From positions 3,038,001 to 3,102,000 of the forward strand of contig JACONQ010000005.1 in assembly GCA_014281115.1 (NCBI GenBank): a DNA stretch of 64,000 nt, in the 5' to 3' direction. How positions within the stretch are numbered: the first letter of the stretch is position 1; each line of letters begins with the position of its first letter. The position numbers and the translations under genes are program-made. Origin of the DNA: Laburnicola sp. R22_1. Lineage: Eukaryota > Ascomycota > Dothideomycetes > Pleosporales > Didymosphaeriaceae. Below the pieces are notes generated by a model, which was not told where the DNA came from, made no database searches, and saw only the letters and a program-made list of their open reading frames with translations. Below are positions 12,101 to 23,077 of this stretch, in pieces.

Positions 12101-12830
12101 TATTAAGGATAATACCTACTTTAACTATAAGATTATTATTAATATTATATATATTAGAACTAAGAACGCACTATATATTATAAATACAAACATATTATTT
12201 TAAGCTATAATTTTCTTAAAATTAATATCCGTATAAGGTACGTAGGAAGCTCTTTATAAATACTAAATTAATATCTACTAAGGTCTACCTAATTGCATTA
12301 TATATAACCCTAGTATAAACTTTATATTAGATAAGTTTAGAAACTATATAAAGATTATTAGCGCAACCTATAGGCAAATATCTATAAAAGCATATTAGGT
12401 AATAGGAAAGATTAAGCGTTTACACGCACCTCTCTATAGAGCCTTTAATATTTTTAAAGCTAAACTAGGAGACTATATAAATAAGAAGGATATTCTCTAG
12501 ATAGTTGTTAAAGCTATTAATAACACTATAGACCTAGATAGCCTTATACCTACACTACTAGTCTTTACCGTAGATTCTAGGATTAGTATAGACTTTCCCC
12601 TATTGCCTAATATTATCGCACGCGCGAATGCTGTACAAAAGCAAAGAATAAAGGAACTTATATTAATAGAGATGCCTTAGATAAATGTATAGTTTGCCTA
12701 GGAACTAGTTAGGAGGGTAATACACATTCTTTCGCCTAAAAGAGCTACTATAATAGTATTAAAGCTAAAGAGGCCTAGCTAGTTAAGACCTACTAGTACA
12801 AGCGCTATTATTTACACTAAGTTAGTATTA

Positions 12831-14951
12831 CAGTAGGGTGACACAAAAAAAGTCCCCCCCTAAAAAGATACCTTTTTAAAAGTTATATAACTAAGTGAGT
12901 TTTAATACTATGTAAATAAAAAGTATACCGTTTTAAAGGGGACGTTTGGCCGATTTGGTATAGAGGGTTAGTGGGGTCTTAGTAATCAGCGCTAACTAGA
13001 GGTATCTTAGTAAAGTTAAGGAAATTTTTTCTTAAAACTTTGACCCTATATAACTTTTTTTTCTACGTAGATAAAATTCTATAACTTATATATATTATAG
13101 TGTAGTCCATAAGGACTATATAACTTAATTTTCATTATAGGTTTATTCATAGAAATAATAATTATAAGGAAAAAGATAAAAATTAATTAAAATTAAATAA
13201 TTAGATAGAACTAGTAAAAAATATATTACTAGTACTTAGTATGCCATCCTTTAGCCTCTATAACGTCATTATAACGCTTAGGCAAAGATAGTATACAATT
13301 ATCTAAAGCCTCCTGTGGAATTAAATCCCACTCCTCTTGTATGGCTCTTTTAAAGGCTTCTACACTAGATTTACTAGTGCCAAAGCCTAAAGAAGCCCTA
13401 TTTATTTTTCCTAGTTTATCTTTTAATAGACTGCAAACGTTTTCTATAGGATTTAAGTCTGGTGAATAGGGTGGATGCCCAAAAACAAAGACTTTATTCC
13501 TAGAAAACCACCTTTTCACCTGTGGAGTTCCGTGGATCTTCGAATTATCCTGTTGAAATTTCCAGCCTAGTTATAATTAGTATAAAGAATAAGATTATAA
13601 AAATATAATATATATATATATATTATATATATTAAAAGAAAAAAGAAAAAGAAGAAAAAGAGGTACTTTACTTACCTCTTTTTAAAAGAGGTTTTAAGAC
13701 AGGATTTAAACACTCCTGTATATATCTAGTGTTATTAAAGGTCCTAGTTTTAATAGGGTCCCTTAAAAACACTAGTTTAGAACGTCCTCCTATCCAAATG
13801 CAGCCCCAGACTAAGATAGAAATATCTCGCGCTTTTAGTAAATTAGTACTAGCTCAAAAAAAAAGATATACACAAGGTAAAATAGCCTAATTATAGAGAA
13901 AAAAGGGCTCTATAATTCTAGAATTTAAAAAATTTAATAACTTACTAGTTGTTCGGTTTTTGTGCTGTTCAGGCCTAATATTCGATTTTCCCCTTTTTCT
14001 TATATATTCTTGCCTATTACCATGCCCCCTTTGGATAGTAGACTCGTCAGAAAATATAACCTTAGTAAAGTTAATATTTTCTAGCTCCTTAACTATCTCT
14101 TTAGCCCAGAATTCTCTTCTTTTAGCTCTTTCTTTAGTTAAATAGGCGTTTTTCTTAGAGACGTTACAAGAATAGTCTTCTCCTTTTAAAACTCTCTGTA
14201 ACGTCCTCTTAGTAAAGCCAAACGTATTCTCTTCTAATAGCCTCTTATTTGTCTTCTTAGGGCTTTTGGTTAAATCCCTATTAATAACTCTTTTCTCCCT
14301 AGAAGTAACCTTAGTTACTCTCCCCTGTTTTACTCCTTTTAATAAGTTATCTTCCTCTTTTTTTATATTAATACGTTTAATAGCAGATTTAATTAATTGT
14401 AGAGGCTTATTAAGGGTAGTAGCAATAATAGAATTAGAAGTATTTGCTTTTTTAAGTAAAGAAACTTGACTTTCGAGTTTTGATAATTTTGGCTCCATTT
14501 GAGGAAATACGAAAGAGAAAATTTACTAGACAAAAGATATTATATGATACTATAATCTGAGTAATAAATCACGTGATTTAATTAACTTTTAAAATCACGT
14601 GATTTTTTAACCTTAAATAATTTCTTAATTAAGTTATATAAGCACTCCGAAATTTTGCTTACATAATCTGCAGTAGGCCTGGAATAGCTAGTAGACATAT
14701 CAGCCTAGTAGCATACTAAATAAAAAAGTTCTAACGCCTTAAAAATTGACTTTTTTGAAATACTAAATTTAGAGATAGATACCTTAAGGACCCTGCTTAG
14801 TAAGCACGTGACTAGTACGTAATCTTAATCTCCTATATTGCCTCTTTAAAACGGTATACTTTTTATTTAAATAGTATTAAAACTCACTAAGTTATATAAC
14901 TTTTAAAAAGGTATCTTTTTAGGGGGGGACTTTTTTTGTGTCACCCTACTG
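12831..14951 (-). mobile_element. Complete Tc1/mariner (DD34E) transposon
   Basis: The 2121-bp element is flanked by TA duplications (12829-12830, 14952-14953). Terminal inverted repeats are about 106 bp and begin CAGTAGGGTGACACAAAAAA. They differ at only two sites over that length. It carries one leftward transposase gene with two introns and no inactivating change that I can find. It lies within the integrase/pol part of a Copia relic full of RIP stops, so it arrived after that relic was mutated. Confidence 0.93.
13229..14498 (-). CDS. Tc1/mariner transposase, intact, two introns, DD34E
   Basis: Exons 14498-13946, 13831-13676 and 13566-13229, with introns of 114 and 109 bp, both phase 1 with GTAAG donors. 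Joined they give 348 aa without stops. The N-terminal region (MEPKLSKLESQVSLL onward, about 1-120) is a helix-turn-helix DNA-binding part. The catalytic triad is the D of IFSDEST, the D of FQQDNSKIH and the E of PPYSPDLNPIEN, with exactly 34 residues between the second D and the E. The C-terminus VIEAKGWHTKY is typical of fungal family members. The frames look like separate ORFs only because of the introns. Function: cut-and-paste transposition at TA. Activity is inferred from integrity, not shown. Confidence 0.9.
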
Positions 14952-15577
14952 TATATAAAGACAAAATATTATATAATAAGGGATATAGTTTAGCACTATA
15001 TAAAATAGAAAATTGGCTTAATAAAAAGAGAAAAGAGCTAGAGAAAAAGGACATATACAGAGAAATATTTAAAGTAGAAAATAAAATAAAAATAAAAGAA
15101 GGAAAGTCCGCCTTATATACCTCTCCCTTCTATCTAGAGCCTTAATTTCTACCCCTTATTAGTGTTTATCTTTCCCTTATCTAACGTTGCACAATTACCT
15201 AATATTACTACCTAAATAGATAAAATAAATATGTCTATTTATTATATAAGGAATAAACTAAGCAAAAGGGCTTTATATAGATAATATATTACTCCTATAA
15301 TTACGTTATTAACTATATAATCTTACCTTTAACTACTATTAGCTAGATAGCTACTCTACTATTAATAAGCCTAATTACGCCTCTAATAAATAGAAGTAAA
15401 ATATAACAAATAGTTACTTAATAGAATCTTTCTACTAACTAGAGTAGACTAGCGAGATTAGGAGGATGTATAGATAGGAAAATAATATATAGATAAGGTA
15501 AATACTAGTAAGTAGATAGTTTATATAGAGAAAGGAAGAACTACTAATAGTAACCTTAAAAATAAAAAGTTGCTAGT

Positions 15578-15853
15578 GTCTGTATACTATATAGGAAAGG
15601 GCATCTAAAGGTATTAAGATTTTAATATTATTATATAATAGCATTATATAAGAATTATATAATACCTATACCCTATAGAATCTTATTCTTTCTATTTACA
15701 CCCCTTCTAAATATAAGCAATTATTACTAAAGTTAGTTCTATTATATTATTTCCTTTTCTTGTATAATTGCCCTATACACCCTCTACGCTTACTAGTATA
15801 GAGGATTAGAATTTACTATCTATATAGCTAGCTGTAGAGTACTTATTTAACAC
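15578..15853 (+). repeat. 3' LTR of the RIPped Copia relic
   Basis: Partner of 8813-9100. It retains GGGCATCTAAAGGTATTAAG where the left copy has a closely similar string, and the same GCTAGCT region before the end. Confidence 0.65.
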
Positions 15854-16125
15854 TTATAAACTATTATTATATTAGTAAAGACTAGAAGTAGACTATATTT
15901 TTAGGCGCTATACTAGAGTGGCCTTTTTATCCTAACCTACGTAGGCTTAAATTAAAAAAATGTATTAAAAAAGGTAATTAACACTAAATAAACAATGCGA
16001 CTGTTATATTATTTAAGATAAAAGCCTTTGTTATCCTACCCCTAGGTAGATAAATTAAACGCCACATACTATTTACTATATTTTTATTATTGTTACTTTT
16101 TTAAAATAAAAGTTATATTAACATA
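15854..16125. repeat. AT-rich RIPped spacer with the recurrent CCCCTAGGTAG block
   Basis: Contains AGATAAAAGCCTTTG followed by CCTACCCCTAGGTAGATAAA (about 16015-16055). The same block recurs near 23.75 and 47.48 kb. No gene. Confidence 0.5.
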
Positions 16126-18325
16126 TTCTATTAGTAGCACGAATAGATTAGTCCGCTGGATAGTTTTTGCCAAGACCATAACACTTTACTATAAATTATA
16201 ATATCTTAATAACACAATGTATTATTATCTAATTAAGAAAGCAGAATTAAGCTTACCCTTTACGCCTATTAGAATAAGCAAATTTTAAGCCTATAATGCG
16301 CTACTGTAGTATATAATATCCTAAAGTCTATACTAAGCAATTAAATTAATAGAATTACCGCCTAAGTAGATATATAATTAGGTATAGTAAAGCTTACTAT
16401 AACTAAAGAGCAGACGCTTATATAGTATATTCTTAATCTAAATTTGCAAGAATTTGCACCCTAGCTAGATAAGGTAGAAAATATAGCTAATAAACTACTA
16501 GCTGCGTGGTATAAAGACCCTATAGGATAATACTAGGCTTAGCGCTTTATAAAACACATACCTAAGCTTAAAATAGCTTTTAATTAAGCGAAGGACTAAT
16601 AAAAAATATAATAAGAAGATCTAGAGGTTATAAATGCGTAGTTTTAGCTAGTAGAGAATACAAAAGCCAAGTATAGAGTGTAGAATAAAGATATTTATAA
16701 CTTTAATAAGATAGACTTCTAAATAGGAGTTATTAGCTTAATAAAAGTTATAACTAGTTTAGAAAGATATTCTTAACCTACGCTTATTTAGCTAGGCGAT
16801 TATAAGTAGATTATAGTAATTTAGAGTATTTGCGCTACTAGGTATATTATTCTACCCTTTATTATTTATAAAGGGTAAGTCTATATCTTAGTATAATATA
16901 AGGAGACTAGTATTCCCTATAATTAGAAGCTCTTAGTCTCTAAAACTAGCTAGACTAATAATAAGCTTAGAGTTATATAGTTAAAGCACTTCAACGCGTA
17001 TATAAGGCCGCGTATAGTAGGGTTATAAATTACTTATTTTAGATAGCTATAAGAGCTACTACTCCTAGGATTTTAAGAATTATTATCTAGAATAAAAGAT
17101 TTTAATACTTTATATACTAGCGCACTTATCTTATATTCTCTAGCCGCTTAATATAGTCTATTTTGCGCTGCTAAAGCTAAAGTACTTTTAGTATATATAG
17201 GACTTAGCACGCTAATACATCTTTTATATTAATAAAAAGGGCTTCCTACTAGCCTTTTACAACGCGTTTTTTAATATATTTATACTAGAAAACTATAAAA
17301 AAGCCTTTAAGGCCTCTAGGCTTATTTCTTTAAATGCGTTAGTAGTAGTAGATTGCCTTAATATACGTATTCACACTCTACCTTAGAGTACTCTACTAGA
17401 TACACTATAGTAAGCTAGAACCCTAAGTAATACTTTTAAGTTTAGATTCTAGTTAAAGCTTATATATAACTCTTTTATTTAGTCTTTACCTAATACTAAA
17501 TTAAGCTATTTATAGCTTATAAAAGGTGCTAAACTTATACTCTACTATAGTGTACTTTAAAAAACCTATATTAAAAAACTTAAAAAGCAAATTAAGATTC
17601 TAATAAAGTAAAAAACACGTAAAAAAAGCGTATTTAGAAAGGTAGGACGCTAGGCTTTGCTTAGAGAGTAGATTTAGAAGTAGAAAGCCTTTTTATTAGA
17701 GTAAAATTGTTAAAAAGAGCGCAAGATAGTAGTAAGGAAGAGGTAGATCCCTTAATATAACACTACTATAGGAGGTGCGAAGAGCCTAGACACAACGCAA
17801 GAACCTATTAGATAGATAAAGAAATAGAGGAGAAGTTAAATATTACCTTTAGCAGCTTATTTTTAGATAGCGTTAATAGTAAATTAGAGTAATTTTATTA
17901 TAGGTTACTATAAAACTAAAAATAATAGATTAACTTTATTTTATAATAGTATGCACTTAGTAACTAAAAATTAGATAAAGTACTACTTAAGATATAGTAT
18001 ACTTTACTACGAATTATAATAAGTATATTATATATTACCTATATATAGTATAGTAGATAATATATTATATATTATAGAGAGTCTTATTATAAGTTTATAC
18101 TGCTAAAAAGTCTCCTTAGTTTTATATAGCTATAATAGCCGCGTAAAGAGGCTATATAATATAAAAAGTAGATTAAATAGTAACTTAGTATATTATAAGT
18201 TATAGTAGGTTATTATAAGTTACTATAAAGTAATATTAGTAGTATTTTATAATAAGTTATAAGGGACCTCAAAGTTACTAAGAAAAACTATCTAGCGGAC
18301 TAATCTATCCGGGCTACTAATAGAA
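16126..18325 (+). mobile_element. RIPped Fot1/pogo-type DNA transposon
   Basis: Terminal inverted repeats of about 45 bp (TTCTATTAGTAGC..., 16126 on, and its complement ending 18325) between TA dinucleotides; 2200 bp. A rightward transposase can be followed through stops: NKDIYNFNKIDF, IGVISLIKVITSLERYSRP-like, IVIESICA, IWLKHFNAYIRPRIVG, then a C-terminal basic region to about 17850. These match the order of Fot1/pogo DDE transposases. Inside the repeat a GGATAG word recurs at 17 bp. GCCAAGACC follows, as in the pogo element at 38989. Confidence 0.8.
16270..17850 (+). pseudogene. Fot1/pogo transposase, destroyed by RIP
   Basis: The conceptual frame carries dozens of TAG/TAA stops, many at positions where the family has Trp (TGG) or Gln (CAG). 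The first catalytic region reads YNFNKIDF, where the family has D-E, so the active site is also altered. Its C-terminus (LDTTQEPIRQ then stop near 17820) can still be read. Confidence 0.75.
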
Positions 18326-19920
18326 TATATTAGTATTAAACTTATTAATATTATAGTTAAAGTAAGTATAATATTACTTTATTTAGTAATAATAATAGTT
18401 ATAAATTTTTTTATAAAATAGTATTAGTATTTATTATTATTAAACATCTTCGTCGTGTAGAGATTCTAACTAAGGTCGAGTTCGCACTATACATAGAGAG
18501 AAGTAAAATAGAAGGCACTAAAACCTAGTACCTAGCACATAGTAGTAGTAATAAAATATATATAAAATAATAATAATTTTATTATTAACTTTCTTTATAG
18601 CAGTATTGTTAATAGTAGTTAATAAATAGTCTACTATTTAGCATAACTAAGTTATATATTATCTCTTAACTAGTAGACTATTAGAGAGCTGTAGTAGACC
18701 TATGCGGAGTTGCAACCACAAGAGTAGTATAGGTAATAAGACATTTAACTATAGTTTAGTTATCGCGTTTACAATCTAGTAGCTATAGCGCAACTATGGT
18801 TTGCTATACGTATAGCGTATAAAGTCTACCTCTTATAATATTAGTAATGCCTAGTACACTAAATCTTTATCTTTAATATATAACTACCACTACTATCTTT
18901 TAAATCTAGGTCTTTATCTATTATATCTAGTAACGTAATAATATTCTAGTAGCCTAACTACACTACTTCTTTTATATAAGGCAGCACAGCTATAGTAGAG
19001 TTTTAAAAGTATATAGAAAATTAGCTAGACAAAGTTAAGGATAATCTTTAGAGATTTAGTAATCTTATACAGTAAGCAGAGTTATTAAAGGGGCCTCTTA
19101 ATCTTAATATCTTTAATAACACCTAGCCCTAGCTATTTAGGCCCTATTAGCTAGTCCTATAACTCTAGATCCTAGAGTGTAAAGTACTTCTTTAGTATCT
19201 AGATAGAAAGTTAAGTTAGGCGTTTATACTACAATAATAGAATAAAGTAGAGGCGTTACTAGAGAAGCTTAAAAATAAGAACTAGTAAAGCAAAGGCATA
19301 GGGCGACTACTAGATAATAAGTAGTAGTTTTTTAGGGACTATAAAAGTTTAAAAGCGTAGCTATAGCGCGAGAAGCTTATAAATATAGTAGCAATTATCT
19401 AAGATGCTATTAAGGCAGGGGACTATAACTAAGCAATAAGAGTAAGAGTGAGCGGCGGCGGCAAGAGTATAGAGGAGATAGGCGACGATAGCAAGGTTCT
19501 AGGTAGTAGTATACAGCTCGCTAGTTGTAAGGAAAAATTCACTATAGAAAGAAAGTTAGATAAAATAGTTAGATTAGTTACTATTATAATTGTTATTATT
19601 ATTATTGCAGTAAAAAATGCTATTAAAGAAATTATTAATTACGTAATATAGTAGTTAGTTAAATAGCCGGCCTAGAATTACATAACATTATAAATTAATC
19701 CTAGAGAAGAAGTAGTTATTATTATAATTAGTATTAGTATTATAGGCTATATAAAGTAAAGCCTATAATCTAGTTAGTATTATAATAGCTATAAATAATA
19801 ATATATATATATAAAATTTAATAGGGCTACTATTTTTTATTAGTAATAAAAGTATATAGTAAGTATTTTATATTAGTAAGATTAGCTATATAAAAAGCTA
19901 TTAAATTAGCTATTAAAGTT
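18326..19920. repeat. AT-rich RIPped DNA without identified element
   Basis: Very TA-rich with stops in every frame. A gag-like stretch may survive near 19000-19440, but I cannot assign it. The 67-codon open stretch at 19448-19651 is probably a chance frame at the edge of less mutated DNA. No tRNA or rRNA seen. Confidence 0.5.
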
Positions 19921-20015
19921 AATTTGAGTTAAGTTTTAGGGGGGTGAGGAGAGCTAAGCGACAGCCTTGTGTTTCGTAGAGCTGTGAGGGTGTTAGGGTG
20001 CGGATTACAAATTGA

Positions 20016-20039
20016 TGCGCATTACGCGCACAGACACTG
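20016..20039 (-). repeat. Solo end of the 58.2-kb foldback-MITE family
   Basis: TGCGCATTACGCGCA followed by CAGACACTG and a TA (20040-20041) matches the outer 24 bp of the foldback element at 58196-58896, in reverse orientation, with one C-to-T type mismatch. Nothing further inward is preserved, so it is a truncated end. Confidence 0.7.
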
Positions 20040-20068
20040 TACATGTTTCGTGGGTCCTGCGATGGCAG

Positions 20069-20352
20069 GGACTTCCTACATCGCGAAACCGCGCTCGAGC
20101 TGTTTAAAGCCGAAAAACGCCGGTACGCTCTAAACCCCTAGCACACTTAGTACTAGTAGCTGCCTATGAAACAATTAAATAAGATGTGAGGTTGTTGCTG
20201 CTGGACTTCCTACATCGCGAAACCGCGCTCGAGCTGTTTAAAGCCGAAAAACGCCGGTACGCTCTGAACCCCTAGCACACTTGGTACTAGTGGCTGCCTG
20301 TGAAACAATTGAATGCGAACTACCACGGCCAAGATGTGAGGCTGTTGCTGCT
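20069..20352 (+). repeat. Tandem duplication, left copy carrying RIP-type changes
   Basis: Copy 1 (20069-20202) and copy 2 (20203-20352) both begin GGACTTCCTACATCGCGAAA and end in GTTGCTGCTG. Copy 1 lacks 16 bp found in copy 2. It differs from copy 2 by five TpG-to-TpA changes and one C-to-T, with no changes the other way. Copy 1 lies nearer the AT-rich isochore. Confidence 0.9.
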
Positions 20353-20479
20353 GCGCTCTCGAGCTCCTACACCTCGTTTACCTTCAATGTTAGTATCAGT
20401 ACTCGACCTCGGCCGAAGCAGCTTAGGCACAAAGCAGTTGATTATGGCTAAGCCTCCATTTATTGAGAGGAGATAATGG

Positions 20480-20487
20480 TATATAAG
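20480..20487 (+). promoter_or_regulatory. Putative TATA box of the M35-like gene
   Basis: TATATAAG in non-RIPped DNA, 111 bp before the ATG at 20598. Position and form fit a fungal TATA element; no experimental support. Confidence 0.4.
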
Positions 20488-20597
20488 GCCGATAAGAAGC
20501 TATCATCGTAGGTGCATCGGCACAAGACATTCACCGCATTCCTTTCTTTCACTGCATCTGGGCTACAGATCCAGGTAATTTGCAGCAGTTTTCAGCC

Positions 20598-23077
20598 ATG
20601 TATTCGAAAAAGATCTCTTCCCTCTATACTGTATTCTCCGTTGCCCTTGTTTTCTCCAGCACTGCGGCTGCTCTCAGCAACGACGAAGCTCACGATAAGC
20701 TGCACAAGCGAGTGCTGTCTTCTGTTGCCATAATCGGCGGCGACACAGACCGCTTCGCTTGTACCGAAGACCAGAGAACCACCGTCAGGAGGGCAGTCAA
20801 TGATGCCAGGGCCTTGGCCACTGCCGCAAGCGCAGTGTTGGAGATCTCTGGCTCTGAAACTTCGGAGGCTTTTGAACAGTGGTTCGGACTAAGTAAGCCT
20901 CTTCTGGCACCAGGGTGAACCGCTCAACTGCTGATACCCTGCAACAGCAAATGCAAGATCTCGGGCTGCCATCAGGACCAGCAACTATGAAGCGCTGCTC
21001 ACCGACCTGAACGAGCCGACCGTTGTGCTGGAGGCCCTCTCCGATAACAATTTGGATGCGTCCGGCCTGACTTTCGCCTGTGGCGGAGATACCATGCCCA
21101 GCTGTGGGGCCGGGAGTTCTACTATTGCTATTGCGCACGAGAACGATGAGGAACTCACAGGGAATGTCATCGTGCTTTGCCCACGCTTCTTCAACCTCAT
21201 TTCAAACCAGGAAATGCTCAGCAATATCCTCGTGGGCAGCTTCCCCGACCCCTCCCAGGGCTTTGCCTTGGTGCACGAAATCCAACATCTGAGTGCAGTC
21301 GTCGGCGCGCAGAGACGATGTGCAGATCAGCCAGATCCCTCTGGTGGTCGCTGCTACAGTACGCAGTGGTATGTCGCAGCCTGTCCCCCTTATACCCTCT
21401 CTCGGCATCGACTGATCACCATTCCAGCTGCTCCTCACTCCCAGATAACTTGAAGATCTTGAACGCCCAGAACATGGCCTATTTCGCGGCAGATGTCATG
21501 GCCGATCCCAGCAGAGGAGCACCGCCGGAGCAAAACCAGTGTGTTGTCCAGAAGCGCTCCGACCAGTCGATGGCGAATCTCCGTCGCTGGGAGAACCAGT
21601 TCAACTCCCTGAGGACCGTAGGCAGGAGGCAGGCCACGAATTCCGCCTCCAGCACCTTTCAAGTTATCGCCTCTTCTGCTCCTAGCTCCAGACCCGCCTC
21701 TTCTGCGGCTTCTACGAGATCCGCCTCTTCTGCGGCTTCTACGAGATCCGCCTCTTCTGCGGCTTCTACGAGATCCGCCTCTTCTGCGGCTTCTACGAGA
21801 TCCGCCTCTTCTGCGGCTTCTACGAGATCCGCCTCTTCTGCGGCTTCTACGAGATCCGCCTCTTCTGCGGCTTCTACGAGATCCGCCTCTTCTGCGGCTT
21901 CTACAAGTGCTACCTCTTCTGCGGCTTCTACAAGACCCGCCTCTTCTAGTTCTGCTCCGCCCCCTACCATGCCTCCTGTAAATCCTCCTGCAGGTTCGAC
22001 GAGTTCCAGCCCGCCCCCCCCGGCCACCACCACCAACAATGGCGGCGGCGGCGGCGGCGTCGTCCCAGTGGTTCCCCCTGCTCCTGTTGTGCCCCCTGTC
22101 GCACCCGTACCTCCCGCCAACCCCGGTGGTGATCAGCCAGCAAACAGCCAGCCAGCAAACAGCGAACCCACCACCACGACAACCCAGAGATGTTCCTCAG
22201 GCACGGCTAGGCCCTTCCCAACGGGAAACGCCCCGCCAGACGCAGATGGACTCAGCGCCGAGGACATCCAGCAACTGCGGAGGCTTGCTGCCCCTGCTCA
22301 GTCTACAGCACGCTCCTCACGTGCAGTCACCGCAGTCCCCTCAAGTGTCACCGTAGTCCCCTCAACCCAAGCATCCTCTCAAACCTCGACTGCGACAGCC
22401 TCATCGCTGCCCCCGCTGCCGCCTCAGCCCGAGTATTCTGACGTTCCAGGGTTCACCAAGGTCTTCGAAGCCGATGGGGTGTCCAGCATATTCCAAACAG
22501 CAGAAGCGGATACCGCGAGTGAGGGCTTCACGGGAGATCCGTTGCCGTGGTGTGTGGACAAGTGTAAAGGTATGACTATGCGATGCACGTGGAAGGGGAT
22601 GAGGAACTAGTGCTGACCCGATGATATCTAGACGGATGCGATTCTATTTTCCTCTCACGACAAACGCAGTTATCAGGAGGTGAATACAATGTTTATTTCA
22701 TCTGCAACCAGTAAGTCGTTCCCAGCAAGCTTAACCCTACCCTGATCGAACAGACGTCGGAGTACCAGCTGCTCACACCATAATAGATACAATAGAACAT
22801 TTGGAGACGACTTGCTTATAGAGAATCAACAGGGCAGGGTCGATTCGGCCGTAGCCTACAAGTAAGTTTCAATGACCACCTGGAACCCTGAGTCTGGCCA
22901 GCTTCTGACTTGAATAGCAAAAATTGAACCCGGTGCAGGATTGCCGCAAAGAGGGAATGCCGGGGACTCCAGTTGGTGGTATACATATGAGATCTGCAAT
23001 AAGGGCTGGACCTTTATTGTATCAAATTCGAAGCCACATTTGAAGTGGCGGGATGCTGTCTCGACCGCTATCCAACT
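20598..23077 (+). CDS. Secreted M35-like (deuterolysin-type) metalloprotease with Ser/Thr/Ala stalk and Cys-containing tail
   Basis: The ATG at 20598 opens a signal peptide (MYSKKISSLYTVFSVALVFS...AAA), then LHKR, a likely Kex2 site. The exons I support are 20598-20892, 20948-21368, 21428-22569, 22632-22710 and 22787-22861. Introns are 55, 59, 62 and 76 bp with matching phases. The protease part has the zinc motif HEIQHLS, a downstream CYSTQ/CSSLPDN region and NAQNMAYFA, in the order of aspzincin peptidases. A 9-residue repeat (SASSAASTR) and a Pro/Gly/Ser linker follow, then a tail with CVDKCKDGCDSIF and YFICNQYNR that I do not recognise. The last exon is unresolved: LPQRGNAGDSSWWYTYEICN reads well but needs a one-base frame change after 22861. 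The sequence turns AT-rich near 23080, so the 3' end may be lost. The gene could be a damaged allele. Confidence 0.65.
21694..21936 (+). repeat. 27-bp coding minisatellite (about 9 units)
   Basis: The unit CCGCCTCTTCTGCGGCTTCT+ACGAGAT encodes SASSAASTR. Units 2 to 7 are essentially identical; the outer ones vary (PASSAASTR, ATSSAASTR). The repeat is in frame inside the metalloprotease gene, so copy-number changes keep the frame. It should form an extended O-glycosylated stalk. Confidence 0.95.

Larger units (their letters stand above)
8813..15853 (+). mobile_element. RIPped Copia-type LTR retrotransposon relic, split by a Tc1/mariner insertion
   Basis: Two related, strongly mutated terminal blocks of about 280 bp (8813-9100 and 15578-15853) share GGTGTTAAGATTTTAATATT, TTACTAAAGTTAGTTCTATT and TATATAGCTAGCT, and bracket the element. 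Removing the 2.1-kb mariner leaves about 4.9 kb, a normal Copia size. Translated through its many stops, 12050-12830 gives an integrase-like tail (HAPLYRAFNIFKAKL, VVKAINNTIDLDSLIPTLLV). The same tail is found in the relic at 42.5-43 kb. Nearly all stops are TAG/TAA, as RIP produces. Superfamily is inferred from the RNase H seen in the sister copy. Confidence 0.7.

Noticed and set aside
14936..15145. 69-codon Lys-rich frame just right of the mariner element
   Set aside because: It begins inside the mariner terminal repeat and continues in Copia relic DNA that recurs near 45.9 kb; a chance fusion frame.
19448..19651. 67-codon frame starting SGGGKSIEEIGDD
   Set aside because: Lacks an ATG in context, ends in Ile/Val-rich AT sequence; no family recognised, most likely a chance frame.
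21694..21936. CRISPR-like array
   Set aside because: The units abut with no spacers and lie in frame in a eukaryotic gene; a minisatellite.
21659..22182. Glu/Ala-rich minus-strand frame over the minisatellite
   Set aside because: It is the complement of the SASSAASTR repeat; the plus-strand frame has signal peptide, introns and protease motif.
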